Shown here piece by piece: positions 24,726-33,618 of a stretch of DNA of 39,616 nucleotides. This stretch comes from Leifsonia poae (GTDB taxonomy: Bacteria > Actinomycetota > Actinomycetes > Actinomycetales > Microbacteriaceae): the NCBI RefSeq assembly GCF_027921845.1, contig NZ_BSEN01000006.1, positions 165,484 to 205,099 on the forward strand, read 5' to 3'. The translations under genes were made by a program, and so were the position numbers. The notes under the pieces are model-generated. The model searched no databases. It saw only the letters and a program-made list of their open reading frames with translations, and was not told the DNA's origin. Position 1 is the first letter of the stretch. Every line of letters begins with the position of its first letter.

Positions 24726-26297
24726 GTGAAGCTCCACAACGTGCGCGTGCACCGCAGCGACGAAGAACTCACCCGTCAGAACCAGCTCGCCTGGAAGATC
24801 GCCGAGGTCGCTGCCGACCCGGTCGAGGTCACGCCGGAGGTCACCGAGATGGTGATCAACCGCGTCATCGACAATGCGGCGGTCGCTGCCGCGTCGCTCA
24901 CGCGCCGGCCGGTCGTCTCCGCGCGGTCGCAGGCGCTCGCGCATCCGCTGCCGACCCGGCAGCTCGAGGAGCTGACCGAGACGCTCGAGCACCCGCAGGA
25001 CGGCTCGACGGTATTCGGCGAGGAGCAGGCGCTGCGGGTCAGCCCCGAGTGGGCGGCCTGGGCGAACGGTGTCGCCGTGCGCGAGCTGGACTACCATGAC
25101 ACGTTCCTCGCGGCCGAGTACTCGCATCCGGGCGACAACATCCCGCCGATCACCGCGGTCGCGCAGCACGCGGCGCGCGCGTTCGGCCTGACCGGGCGCG
25201 AGCTGGTGCGCGGCATCGCGACCGGCTACGAGATCCAGATCGATCTGGCGAAGGCGATCAGCCTGCATGCGCACAAGATCGACCACGTCGCACACCTCGG
25301 CCCGAGCGCCGCCGCAGGCATCGGCACGATGCTCGGACTTCCCGTGGAGACGATCTTCCAGGCGATCGGGCAGGCGCTGCACACGACCACCGCGACGCGG
25401 CAGTCGCGCAAGGGCGAGATCTCCAGCTGGAAGGCGCACGCCCCGGCGTTCGCGGGCAAGATGGCCGTCGAGGCGATCGATCGCGCGATGCGCGGAGAGA
25501 CGAGCCCGACCCCGATCTACGAGGGTGAAGACGGAGTGATCGCCTGGCTGCTCGACGGCCCGCAGGCGTCGTACGACGTCCCGCTCCCCGAGCCCGGCGA
25601 GGCGAAGCGCGCGATCCTCGACTCGTACACCAAGGAGCACTCGGCCGAATATCAGGCGCAGGCCTGGATCGACCTGGCCCGCAAGCTGCACCGCGAGCAT
25701 CCGGAGGTCGCCGACCCGTCGCGGGTCGACGCGATCGTGATCCACACCTCGCACCACACGCACTACGTGATCGGCTCGGGCGCCAACGACCCGCAGAAGT
25801 ACGACCCGACGGCGTCGCGCGAGACCCTGGACCACTCCATCCCGTACATCTTCACCGTGGCGCTGCAGGACGGCGGCTGGCACCATGTCGACTCCTATCT
25901 CCCGTCGCGGGCGGCGCGGCCGGACACGGTCGAGCTCTGGGGCAAGGTCACCACGACGGAGGACCCGGAGTGGACCCGCCGCTACCACTCGATCGACCCG
26001 GCCGAGAAGGCGTTCGGCGGACGCGTCGAGATCCGGATGGCCGACGGCACGGTGATCACCGACGAGATCGCCGTCGCCGACGCCCATCCGCTCGGCGCCC
26101 GCCCGTTCGCCCGCGCCGACTACGTGAACAAGTTCCGGATGCTCGCCGCCGACGTTCTCGAGCCGGCCGAGATCGACCGCTTCCTGTCCGTCGCCGAACG
26201 GCTCCCGTCACTGACCGCCGCCGAGCTCGGCGGCCTCACCATCACCGCGGCGCCGGGCGTGCTCGCCTCCGTCCCGGCCCCGAAGGGACTCTTCTGA
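24726..26297 (+). CDS. prpD: 2-Methylcitrate dehydratase PrpD (MmgE/PrpD family)
   Basis: 523 residues. It dehydrates 2-methylcitrate in the methylcitrate cycle that breaks down propionyl-CoA. Landmarks of the MmgE/PrpD family: a helical N-terminal domain with [52 protein letters not shown] in the middle, and the smaller C-terminal domain with [13 protein letters not shown]. The GTG start matches the TAGGTT hexamer. The stop overlaps the prpB ATG (TGATG). Confidence 0.94.
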   Translation: MKLHNVRVHRSDEELTRQNQLAWKIAEVAADPVEVTPEVTEMVINRVIDNAAVAAASLTRRPVVSARSQALAHPLPTRQLEELTETLEHPQDGSTVFGEEQALRVSPEWAAWANGVAVRELDYHDTFLAAEYSHPGDNIPPITAVAQHAARAFGLTGRELVRGIATGYEIQIDLAKAISLHAHKIDHVAHLGPSAAAGIGTMLGLPVETIFQAIGQALHTTTATRQSRKGEISSWKAHAPAFAGKMAVEAIDRAMRGETSPTPIYEGEDGVIAWLLDGPQASYDVPLPEPGEAKRAILDSYTKEHSAEYQAQAWIDLARKLHREHPEVADPSRVDAIVIHTSHHTHYVIGSGANDPQKYDPTASRETLDHSIPYIFTVALQDGGWHHVDSYLPSRAARPDTVELWGKVTTTEDPEWTRRYHSIDPAEKAFGGRVEIRMADGTVITDEIAVADAHPLGARPFARADYVNKFRMLAADVLEPAEIDRFLSVAERLPSLTAAELGGLTITAAPGVLASVPAPKGLF

Positions 26298-27196
26298 TGC
26301 TCTACTCCACCGTTCCCGCCCACGAGAAGCGGGCCGCCTTTCGCGCCCGGCTGAACTCCGGCGAGCTCATCCGGATGCCCGGCGCCTTCAACCCGCTCAG
26401 CGCGCGCCTCATCGAGCGCAAGGGCTTCGAGGGCGTCTACATCTCGGGCGCCGTCCTCAGCGCCGACCTCGGCCTGCCCGACATCGGCCTCACCACGCTC
26501 ACCGAGGTCGCCGGCCGGTCCGGCCAGATCACCCGGATGACCGACCTGCCAGCCCTCGTCGACGCCGACACGGGATTCGGCGAGCCGATGAACGTCGCAC
26601 GCACCGTGCAGACACTGGAGGACGCCGGGGTGGCCGGGCTCCACATCGAAGACCAGGTCAATCCGAAGCGCTGCGGGCACCTCGACGGCAAGCAGGTCGT
26701 CGACGAGGACACCGCGCTCAAGCGCATCCGGGCCGCCGCCGACGCCCGCCGCGACCCGAACCTGCTGATCATGGCCCGCACCGACATCCGGGCCGTCGAA
26801 GGCCTCGACGCCGCGATCGACCGCGCGAAGGCGCTCGTCGACGCGGGCGCCGACGCGATCTTCCCCGAAGCCATGGCCGACCTCTCCGAATTCGAGGCCG
26901 TGCGCCGGGCGATCGACGTGCCGATCCTGGCCAACATGACCGAGTTCGGCAAGAGCGAGCTGTTCACGGTGGACCAGCTCCGCGACATCGGCGTCAACAT
27001 CGTCATCTGGCCGGTCTCGCTGCTGCGCCTCGCGATGGGCGCCGCCGAACGCGGCCTCGACCAGCTGCTCGAGACCGGCACGCTCGAGCCGAAGCTCGGC
27101 GAGATGCAGCATCGCGCGGAGCTGTACGACCTGATTGACTACGAGGGATACAACGCGTTCGACACCTCGGTGTACAACTTCGAGGTTCGACGCTAG
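26297..27196 (+). CDS. prpB: Methylisocitrate lyase PrpB
   Basis: 299 residues, the usual length. It splits 2-methylisocitrate into pyruvate and succinate. It belongs to the PEP mutase / isocitrate lyase fold: VDADTGFGEPMNVARTV holds the Mg2+ site, and the catalytic cysteine is C126 in K-R-C-G-H, the short-motif form of PrpB. YISGAVLSADLGLPD near the start is typical. The ATG overlaps the prpD stop. A frame open upstream of it is only a shadow of prpD. Confidence 0.97.
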   Translation: MLYSTVPAHEKRAAFRARLNSGELIRMPGAFNPLSARLIERKGFEGVYISGAVLSADLGLPDIGLTTLTEVAGRSGQITRMTDLPALVDADTGFGEPMNVARTVQTLEDAGVAGLHIEDQVNPKRCGHLDGKQVVDEDTALKRIRAAADARRDPNLLIMARTDIRAVEGLDAAIDRAKALVDAGADAIFPEAMADLSEFEAVRRAIDVPILANMTEFGKSELFTVDQLRDIGVNIVIWPVSLLRLAMGAAERGLDQLLETGTLEPKLGEMQHRAELYDLIDYEGYNAFDTSVYNFEVRR

Positions 27197-27218
27197 CGAC
27201 CCGCAGCGAAGGAGCAGC

Positions 27219-28346
27219 ATGACCGATCCGGAGATCCACAAGGGCCTGGCCGGCGTCGTGGTCGACACCACCGCCATCTCGAGCGTCAACCCCGAGACCA
27301 ACTCCCTGCTCTATCGCGGCTATCCCGTGCAGGAGCTGGCGGAGCACTGCTCGTTCGAGGAGGTCGCCTATCTCCTCTGGAACGGCGAGCTGCCCGGCGA
27401 CGACGAGCTCGTCGCCTTCGAGGCGCTTGAGCGTTCGCTGCGTGTGCTGGACGACCGCACCAAGCGCATCATCGACGATGTGCCGGTCGCCGCGCATCCG
27501 ATGGATGTGGTGCGCAGCGCGGTCAGTCAGCTCGGCGGGCTCGACGAGACCCTGGAGCAACCGGACGGCGTCCTCGACCCCGAACTGAACAACGGCCGCG
27601 CGATCTACCTGCTCGCACAGCTGCCCGCGATCGTCGCCTACGACCAGCGCCGCCGTCGCGGACTGCCGGCGGTCGAGCCGCGGGACGATCTGGACTACGC
27701 ACGCAACTTCCTCTGGATGACCTTCGGCGAGGTCCCCGACGACGTGGTGGTTGATGCGTTCCGCGTGTCCCTCGTGCTGTACGCCGAGCACTCGTTCAAC
27801 GCTTCGACGTTCACGGCCCGCGTCATCGCCTCGACGCTCTCCGATCTGTACTCGGCGGTCACGGGCGCCGTCGGTGCTCTGAAGGGTCCGCTGCACGGCG
27901 GCGCCAACGAGGCCGTCATGCACGCGTTCGACGAGATCGGGTCGGCCGACAAGGCCGAGGCCTGGCTCGACGACGCGCTGGCGAGCAAGCGCAAGATCAT
28001 GGGCTTCGGGCACCGGGTCTACAAGAACGGCGACTCGCGGGTGCCCACGATGAAGGCCGCGTTCGAGAAGCTCGCCGAGCACTACGACCGCCAGGACATG
28101 CTCGACCTCTACAACGCGCTCGAGAAGGCCATGGGCGACCGCAAGAACATCAAGCCGAACCTCGACTACCCGTCGGGGCCGGCGTACAACCTGATGGGCT
28201 TCGACACCGAGACGTTCACGCCGCTCTTCGCGGCTGCCCGGGTCGCCGGCTGGACGGCGCACATCGCGGAGCAGTACGCGGCGAACTCGCTCATCCGGCC
28301 GTTGTCGCTCTACAACGGGCCGACCGAACGGCACCTGTCGCGCTAG
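27219..28346 (+). CDS. prpC: 2-Methylcitrate synthase PrpC (citrate synthase family)
   Basis: 375 residues, the short type II-like form. It condenses propionyl-CoA with oxaloacetate. The active-site set is present: His in GPLHGGANEAV, His in GFGHRVYKNGDSR and Asp in NLDYPSGPAY. The neighbours prpD and prpB make methylcitrate synthase more likely than citrate synthase, although such enzymes often do both. ATG 27219 has AAGGAG upstream and starts 22 bases after prpB. No PrpR-type regulator is near. Confidence 0.95.
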   Translation: MTDPEIHKGLAGVVVDTTAISSVNPETNSLLYRGYPVQELAEHCSFEEVAYLLWNGELPGDDELVAFEALERSLRVLDDRTKRIIDDVPVAAHPMDVVRSAVSQLGGLDETLEQPDGVLDPELNNGRAIYLLAQLPAIVAYDQRRRRGLPAVEPRDDLDYARNFLWMTFGEVPDDVVVDAFRVSLVLYAEHSFNASTFTARVIASTLSDLYSAVTGAVGALKGPLHGGANEAVMHAFDEIGSADKAEAWLDDALASKRKIMGFGHRVYKNGDSRVPTMKAAFEKLAEHYDRQDMLDLYNALEKAMGDRKNIKPNLDYPSGPAYNLMGFDTETFTPLFAAARVAGWTAHIAEQYAANSLIRPLSLYNGPTERHLSR

Positions 28347-28373
28347 CGGCGCCGTACCGCCCCACTGCCACCT

Positions 28374-28460
28374 CGTAACTCCGGAAGATCGCGTCGAAAT
28401 CGGCCGGACTTCCGGAGTTACGCGCATCCGGGCGGCGTGTCGAGCGAACCTTCCGGAGTT
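28374..28460. repeat. Three-box CCGGA repeat, copy 2 (prpC 3' end)
   Basis: AACTCCGGAAG (28377-28387), then two CTTCCGGAGTT boxes (28409-28419 and 28450-28460). The first pair is a 14-base perfect inverted repeat (28374-28387 with 28409-28422). The gaps of 21 and 30 bases match copy 1 at 5449-5534 (23 and 30). It lies between the convergent stops of prpC and the thiolase gene. Confidence 0.82.
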
Positions 28461-28481
28461 GTGCGGGCTCGCCCGCTCGCC

Positions 28482-29669
28482 CTACCGCCAGAGCAGCAGC
28501 GCCTCGCCCTGCCCGCCGCCGCCGCACAGCGCCACCGCCGCCCGCCCCGACCCGCGCCGCGCCAGTTCGTGCGCCGCGTGCCCGGCCAGTCGCGCGCCCG
28601 ACGCGCCGATCGGATGCCCGAGCGCGATCGCGCCGCCGTGGATGTTCACTTTCTCCGGGTCGAGCCCGAGGTCGGCCATCGACTGAAGCCCGACCGCCGC
28701 GAACGCCTCATTGATCTCCACGAGGTCGAGGTCGTCGACGGTCCAGTCGGTCTTGGCGAGCGCCGCCGCGATCGCGTGCGACGGCTGCGAGTGAAGCGAG
28801 TTGTCCGGACCGGCCACCTGCCCGCTCGCACCGACCACCGCGAGCCAGTCGAGACCGAGCCGCTCCGCGTTCTCGCGGCTGGTCAGCACCAGGGCCGCCG
28901 CGCCGTCGCTGAGCGGTGACGAATTGCCCGCGGTCAGCGTGCCGCCGTCGGCGAAGCTCGGGCGCAACCGCGCGAGCGTCTCGGCCGTCGAATCCGGCCG
29001 CACGCCTTCGTCGCTGGAGACGACGACGGGCTCCCCGCGCCGCTGCGGGATGCTCACCGGCGCGATCTCGTCGTCGAAGGTCCCGTCGGCAGCCGCACGC
29101 CCCGCCCGCTGGTGCGAGGTCGCGGCGAACGCATCCTGCGCCTCGCGCGTGAGCCCGAGCTTCTCGGTGTACCTCTCGGTGGAGGCCCCCATCGAGATGC
29201 CCTCGAACGCGTCGGTCAGGCCGTCGTGGGCCGCCGAGTCGACGGCCTGGATCGAGCCGTAGGTCCAGCCTTTGCGGGAACCGGGCAGCACGTGCGGGGC
29301 GTTCGTCATCGACTCTTGCCCGCCGGCGACGACGACCTCGGCGTCCCCGGTGCGGATGAGACGCGCCGCATCCGTCACCGACACCAGGCCGGACAGGCAC
29401 ACCTTGTTGATCGTCACGGCGGGGACGTCCCATCCGATCCCGGCCGCGATCGCCGTCTGCCGCGCGGGGTTCTGCCCGGCGCCCGCCTGCAGCACCTGCC
29501 CGAAGATCACCGCATCGACGGCGTCCGGCGACAGGCCGGACCGCTCGAGAGCCCGGCGGAGCGCGACGGCGCCCAGTTCGACAGCGCTCAGCGAGGCGAG
29601 GGCCCCGAGGATCTTGCCCTGCGGTGTGCGGGCGGCGGACAGGATGACAGCGTCTCGTGGACTGTTCAT
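28482..29669 (-). CDS. Acetyl-CoA C-acetyltransferase (thiolase)
   Basis: 395 residues. It condenses two acetyl-CoA or runs the last step of beta-oxidation. The three active-site regions are present: C91 in NKVCLSGLVSV, the histidine in NIHGGAIALGHPIGASGAR, and the cysteine in ALCGGGGQGEALLLWR. ILSAARTPQGKILGALA begins the conserved domain. ATG 29669 has GAAGGAG upstream. The frame is open beyond it to about 30047, but that part is the shadow of the neighbouring peptidase gene. It is convergent with prpC and divergent from the peptidase. Confidence 0.95.
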   Translation of the reverse strand: MNSPRDAVILSAARTPQGKILGALASLSAVELGAVALRRALERSGLSPDAVDAVIFGQVLQAGAGQNPARQTAIAAGIGWDVPAVTINKVCLSGLVSVTDAARLIRTGDAEVVVAGGQESMTNAPHVLPGSRKGWTYGSIQAVDSAAHDGLTDAFEGISMGASTERYTEKLGLTREAQDAFAATSHQRAGRAAADGTFDDEIAPVSIPQRRGEPVVVSSDEGVRPDSTAETLARLRPSFADGGTLTAGNSSPLSDGAAALVLTSRENAERLGLDWLAVVGASGQVAGPDNSLHSQPSHAIAAALAKTDWTVDDLDLVEINEAFAAVGLQSMADLGLDPEKVNIHGGAIALGHPIGASGARLAGHAAHELARRGSGRAAVALCGGGGQGEALLLWR

Positions 29670-29727
29670 GGCGACTCCTTCGTGGCCTTCGTGCGCCGGC
29701 TCGTGACCGGCTCCTCCCAGATTCTCA

Positions 29728-29733
29728 TACCCT
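29728..29733 (+). promoter_or_regulatory. Leaderless-type -10 for the prolyl iminopeptidase gene
   Basis: TACCCT, 8 bases before ATG 29742; no Shine-Dalgarno. Confidence 0.4.
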
Positions 29734-29741
29734 GGGCTGTT

Positions 29742-30701
29742 ATGGACCGCTACCCCGAGATCGACCCGTTCGCCACCGGAATGCTCGACGTCGGCGACGG
29801 TGACCTGGTCTATTGGGAGACCAGCGGCAACCCGGCCGGAACGCCCGTCGTCGTGCTGCACGGCGGCCCCGGCTCCGGCTCCACCCCGGGCGGCCGGCGC
29901 ACCTGGGATCCGGCGAAGTACCTCATCGTGCAGCTGGATCAGCGCAACTGCGGGCACAGCACCCCGCCGGCGTCCGATCCGGCGACCGATCTCTCCAGCA
30001 ACACCACGCACGCTCTCATCGCCGACCTCGAGCAGCTCCGCCGGCACCTCGGCGTCGATCGCTGGGTCGTCTGGGGCGGCTCCTGGGGCTGCACGCTGGC
30101 CCTAGCCTACGCCGAGCAGTATCCGGAACGCGTGCGTGCGCTGATCCTGGTGTCGGTCACGATGACGCGGCGCTCCGACGTGCGCTGGCTGTACCACGAG
30201 ACCGGCCGGTATCTGCCGGCCGAGTGGCACGCCTTCCGCGACGGTGTTCCGGAGAGCGAGCGGGATGGCGACCTGGTGGCCGCCTACGACCGGATGCTCA
30301 ACCATTCCGGCGACGTCGAGGTGCAGGCACGCGCGGCGGAGCTCTGGTGCGCGTGGGAGGACGCCGCGGTCTCGCTCGAACCGGGCTGGCGGCCGAGCGA
30401 ACGCTACCGCGACCCCGGGTTCCGGATGCAGTTCGCGCGGATCGTCGCGCACTACTTCAGCAACGGCGCCTGGCTGGAGGAGGGGCAGCTCCTCCGTGAC
30501 GCCGGGCGACTGGCGGGCATCCCCGGCGTGCTCATCCACGGCCGGTTCGATGTCGGCGGTCCCGTCGACGTTCCCTGGCTGCTCGCGCAGGCGTGGCCGG
30601 ATGCCCGCCTCGAGGTCGTCGGCTCCGCCGGCCATCAGGGCAGCGCGGAGACGACGCGCCTGCTCCTCGAGGCAGCCGCGCAATTCGCTGACGCGCCCTG
30701 A
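29742..30701 (+). CDS. pip: Prolyl iminopeptidase
   Basis: 319 residues, alpha/beta-hydrolase of peptidase family S33. It removes N-terminal proline from peptides in the cytoplasm. The triad is visible: S114 in WGGSWGCTLAL, Asp in IHGRFDVGGPVDV and His in VGSAGHQGSAE. VLHGGPGSGSTPG is the oxyanion-hole region and QLDQRNCGHSTP is the family signature that separates it from other hydrolases. The length is typical. The frame is open far upstream, but that stretch is antisense to the thiolase gene. Confidence 0.96.
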   Translation: MDRYPEIDPFATGMLDVGDGDLVYWETSGNPAGTPVVVLHGGPGSGSTPGGRRTWDPAKYLIVQLDQRNCGHSTPPASDPATDLSSNTTHALIADLEQLRRHLGVDRWVVWGGSWGCTLALAYAEQYPERVRALILVSVTMTRRSDVRWLYHETGRYLPAEWHAFRDGVPESERDGDLVAAYDRMLNHSGDVEVQARAAELWCAWEDAAVSLEPGWRPSERYRDPGFRMQFARIVAHYFSNGAWLEEGQLLRDAGRLAGIPGVLIHGRFDVGGPVDVPWLLAQAWPDARLEVVGSAGHQGSAETTRLLLEAAAQFADAP

Positions 30702-30703
30702 GA

Positions 30704-30728
30704 GTTTCCACAGGTCGAGTTTTCCACA
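30704..30728 (+). promoter_or_regulatory. Two DnaA-box-like sequences upstream of a radC-like gene
   Basis: GTTTCCACA (30704-30712) and TTTTCCACA (30720-30728) each lie near the DnaA consensus TTATCCACA. They are part of a roughly 16-base imperfect tandem repeat. They sit 39-63 bases before the -10 of the RadC-like gene. Binding is not shown. Confidence 0.4.
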
Positions 30729-30766
30729 GATCTGGTGCCGCTCGACCCTGTGCGCTCTCCTCTTCT

Positions 30767-30772
30767 TAGCGT
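30767..30772 (+). promoter_or_regulatory. Leaderless-type -10 for the radC-like gene
   Basis: TAGCGT, 6 bases before ATG 30779. TCGACC (30742-30747) could be a weak -35 with a 19-base spacer. Confidence 0.5.
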
Positions 30773-30778
30773 GGGGGC

Positions 30779-31558
30779 ATGTCATCAGACGTCCTGTCCT
30801 CAGACGCCACAGCCTCGACCGACGAAGAGGTGCCGCTCGCAGAGATCCCGCACCATGACAGGCCCCGTGAACGGATGCGCCGGCTCGGTGTCGGCGCCCT
30901 CACCGACGACGAGGTGCTCGCCCTGGTGCTCGGCTCCGGGCAGCCCGGCCAGAACGTGATCGCCTTCGCCCGTGCCATCCTGCGTCGCACCGGCGGTTTC
31001 CCCGGTCTGGCGACGATGGACTACGCACGCCTCGAGCGGCTCGACGGCGTCGGCCCCGCGACCGCCGGACGGCTGGTGGCGATCATCGAGATCTGGCGCC
31101 GGGCGGGAACGGCGAAGGCCTGGGCCCGGCTCGTCGACCATGCGGCCGTCGCACGCATCGTGCTGCCGGAGCTCGTGCACCGCGACACCGGCCGCTTCGT
31201 CGTGGTGGTCGCCGACCGCGCGGCGAGGCCGATCGAGGTCTCGCTCCTCCGCGACGGCGGGGTCGATCAGGTCAACGTCGAACCGGCGGAGGTGCTCCAG
31301 GCCGTGCTCGCGCGCGGCGGCCGATCGTTCGCGGTGGCGCACAACCACCCCGGGGGCACCCTCGACGCCAGCGTCGCCGACGTCGCGACCACGCGCAGGC
31401 TCGATCAGGCCGCGGCCACGATCGGCGTGCGTTTCCTCGGGCACATCCTGGTCGCCGGCGACGAGTGGATGGCCCTTCCGCCGCGGGCTACGGCAGCAGG
31501 CGCGTCGGTCCGCGGAAGAGGTAGGTCGTCTCCCGCAGGTTCGACAGGTGCAGCATGA
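30779..31558 (+). CDS. RadC-family JAMM-domain protein, divergent
   Basis: 259 residues. An N-terminal helical UPF0758 part (about 20-110) carries ERLDGVGPATAGRLVAI, a helix-hairpin-helix, followed by the JAMM-like domain (about 115-235) with the metal set H188-x-H190-x7-S198-x2-D201. The glutamate that RadC proteins usually have in the R-E-x-F strand is not seen: the stretch reads HRDTGRFVVVV (about 134-144). The usual D-H-I-I-V-G is G-H-I-L-V-A. It may therefore not be an active metalloprotease. The family's role in repair is unproved. The last 24 residues lie past the domain, antisense to the end of aspS (71-base overlap). Confidence 0.85.
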   Translation: MSSDVLSSDATASTDEEVPLAEIPHHDRPRERMRRLGVGALTDDEVLALVLGSGQPGQNVIAFARAILRRTGGFPGLATMDYARLERLDGVGPATAGRLVAIIEIWRRAGTAKAWARLVDHAAVARIVLPELVHRDTGRFVVVVADRAARPIEVSLLRDGGVDQVNVEPAEVLQAVLARGGRSFAVAHNHPGGTLDASVADVATTRRLDQAAATIGVRFLGHILVAGDEWMALPPRATAAGASVRGRGRSSPAGSTGAA

Positions 31559-32816
31559 GCATCAGCACCCGCGCGAGTCCCATCCCGAAGCCTCCATGCG
31601 GCGGAACGCCGTAGCGGAAGAAGTCGAGGTAGAAATCGAGCTCCTCGGGCTCGAGGCCCTTCTCGCGGGCCTGCTCCTCCAGGATCTCCACGCGGTGCTC
31701 GCGCTGGGCGCCAGTCGAGATCTCGACGCCGTTGAAGATGAGGTCGTAGCTGTTGGTGAGCGACGCGTCGTCGGCGTGACGCATGTGATAGAACGGCCGG
31801 ATGCTCGAGGCGTAGTCGGTCAGGAAGACAAATTCGTGACCGAACTCCTCCTTGACGTAGGCCGAGATCTGGCGTTCGCCCTCCGGGTCCATGTCGTCGT
31901 CGTGACGGGGGACCTCGTAGCCGCGCTCGGCCACGATCCGCTTCGCCTCGGCGAGGGGGATGCGCGGGAACGGCGTGCTGGGAACGACCACCTCGACGTC
32001 GAACAGCTCCTTGATCTGCTCGCCGTGCTTCTCCTTGACCGCGGTGAAGCCGGCGACGATGAGGTTCTCGTGGAGCGTCATGACGTCTTCGTGGCTGTCG
32101 ATCCAGCTGAGCTCGGTGTCGACGCTCGTGAATTCCGTGGCGTGGCGGCTGGTGAAGCTGGGGTCGGCGCGGAACGCCGGGCCGATCTCGAAGATCTTGC
32201 CGAAACCGGCCGACTGCGCCATCTGCTTGAAGAACTGCGGGCTCTGCGACAGGTAGGCGGTGCGGTCGAAGTACTCCACCTCGAACAGCTCGGCGCGCGA
32301 CTCGCTCGGGCTCGCCATCAGCTTGGGGGTGTGGATCTCGATGAAGTCGTTGCTCACCCAGTACTCGCGCAGCGCGTGCTCGAACGTCGTCTGGATGCGG
32401 AAGATCAGGTTGTTCTTCGGCTCGCGCAGGTCGAGGAAGCGCCAGTCCATGCGCTTGTCGATCCCGCTGTCGCCGGCGATCGGCGTCTCGGGGATGGCAG
32501 CGGTCGCGACGGTGAGCGACGAGAGCTTGATCTCGATCCCGCCGAGCTTCACGCGCTCGTCGTGCTTGAGCTCGCCGGTGGCGGTGACGAAGCTGCCCTG
32601 CGAGAGCCCCGAGATGGTGGTCGCAGGCTCGTCGGCGATGACGACGCCTTCGGCGTCGACGTTCCGCGGGTTCACGAGCTGAACGGCACCGGTCTCGTCG
32701 CGCAGAACGACGAACTGCACCTTCTTCTGGTCGCGGACGGTCTCAACCCAGCCGGCGACGGTCACAGGGCCGTCGGATGCGGCGGCCAGGTCCTTGATCA
32801 ATACTCGTGCGGTCAC
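31488..32816 (-). CDS. aspS: Aspartyl-tRNA synthetase, archaeal type (probably also tRNA-Asn)
   Basis: 442 residues. An N-terminal OB-fold anticodon domain (VAGWVETVRDQKKVQFVVLRDETG) is joined to a class II catalytic core with FEIGPAFRADPSFTSRHATEFTSVDTEL (motif 2) and GFGMGLARVLMLML (motif 3). The bacterial AspRS (about 590 residues with a GAD insertion) is ruled out by length. Archaeal-type enzymes in bacteria often charge both tRNA-Asp and tRNA-Asn, the latter corrected by GatCAB. AsnRS is unlikely because motif 2 lacks its usual form. Start GTG 32816: TAGGCT (32825-32830) is 8 bases upstream; a TTG at 32825 is inside that hexamer. Confidence 0.93.
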   Translation of the reverse strand: MTARVLIKDLAAASDGPVTVAGWVETVRDQKKVQFVVLRDETGAVQLVNPRNVDAEGVVIADEPATTISGLSQGSFVTATGELKHDERVKLGGIEIKLSSLTVATAAIPETPIAGDSGIDKRMDWRFLDLREPKNNLIFRIQTTFEHALREYWVSNDFIEIHTPKLMASPSESRAELFEVEYFDRTAYLSQSPQFFKQMAQSAGFGKIFEIGPAFRADPSFTSRHATEFTSVDTELSWIDSHEDVMTLHENLIVAGFTAVKEKHGEQIKELFDVEVVVPSTPFPRIPLAEAKRIVAERGYEVPRHDDDMDPEGERQISAYVKEEFGHEFVFLTDYASSIRPFYHMRHADDASLTNSYDLIFNGVEISTGAQREHRVEILEEQAREKGLEPEELDFYLDFFRYGVPPHGGFGMGLARVLMLMLHLSNLRETTYLFRGPTRLLP

Positions 32817-32824
32817 GAAGCACA

Positions 32825-32830
32825 AGCCTA
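32825..32830 (-). promoter_or_regulatory. Leaderless-type -10 for aspS
   Basis: TAGGCT on the minus strand, 8 bases before GTG 32816. It overlaps the alternative TTG start, which argues against that start. Confidence 0.5.
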
Positions 32831-32910
32831 CCGTCCGCCACTACCGCCCGAACGGCCGGTCCGAGCGGCGCCCGACCCCGCGCTCAGTGAATTCAAGGGA
32901 AACGCCTCCG

Positions 32911-32916
32911 TAGACT
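32911..32916 (+). promoter_or_regulatory. Leaderless-type -10 for the cytochrome c maturation cluster
   Basis: TAGACT, 6 bases before GTG 32923, with no Shine-Dalgarno. Confidence 0.5.
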
Positions 32917-32922
32917 GGGGCC

Positions 32923-33618
32923 GTGGTAGCAAGCCAAGTACATCTCGTCCGTCACGGAGAGGTGTTCAATCCCGACGGCATCCTGTACGGCAGGCTGCCG
33001 GGCTTCGGCCTCTCCAAACTCGGCCACCGCATGGCTTCCGCCGCCGCCGACGACCTGGCCTCGCGCGACCGTTCCATGACGGGTCTTCGGGTGTCGCCGT
33101 TGCAGCGCACCCGAGAGTCCGCCGCCCCGATCGCGACAGCGCTCGGCCTGACTCCCGAGATCGACGACCGCATCATCGAGCCCACGAACCACTTCGAGGG
33201 GACGGTGATGCGCCGCGCGCTTCGCAACCCCGTCAACTGGCCCTATCTCGTCAACCCGGTCCGTCCGACCTGGGGCGAGGCCTACAAGCGCATCGAGAAG
33301 CGGATGCTCGCGGCCGTCGACGACGCCTTCGACTCGGTCGACGAGGGCGATGTCGTGCTCGTCAGCCACCAGCTGCCGATCTGGGTCACCCACCTGTCGG
33401 TCTCGGGGGAGCGCTTCTGGCACGACCCGCGCAAGCGCCGCTGCGCCCTGTCGAGCATCACCACCTTCGAGCGCACCCTGTTCCAGCCGAGCGAGCTGCC
33501 GCCCGCGCCGCCCGGAGCGCCCGTGCCGACCGAGCCCATGCTGCGCATCGTCGAGGTCGGCTACGTCGAACCCGCCGCCTCGCTGAGTGCCACCGCAACC
33601 GATGTGGGGGCCGTGTGA
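32923..33618 (+). CDS. Histidine phosphatase family protein
   Basis: 231 residues. The phosphate-accepting histidine is H11 in HLVRHGEVFNP, and the second is in VVLVSHQLPIW (middle). VSPLQRTRESA holds the usual arginine. The substrate is unknown. It is the first gene of the cluster for cytochrome c maturation; its stop overlaps the GTG of the thioredoxin-like gene (GTGTGA), so they are made together. This pairing is often seen in Actinobacteria, but why a phosphatase belongs here is not known. Confidence 0.9.
   Translation: MVASQVHLVRHGEVFNPDGILYGRLPGFGLSKLGHRMASAAADDLASRDRSMTGLRVSPLQRTRESAAPIATALGLTPEIDDRIIEPTNHFEGTVMRRALRNPVNWPYLVNPVRPTWGEAYKRIEKRMLAAVDDAFDSVDEGDVVLVSHQLPIWVTHLSVSGERFWHDPRKRRCALSSITTFERTLFQPSELPPAPPGAPVPTEPMLRIVEVGYVEPAASLSATATDVGAV

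Noticed and set aside
30704-30728. Replication origin
   Set aside because: Only two DnaA-like boxes, no AT-rich unwinding region and no dnaA, dnaN or parAB genes nearby.
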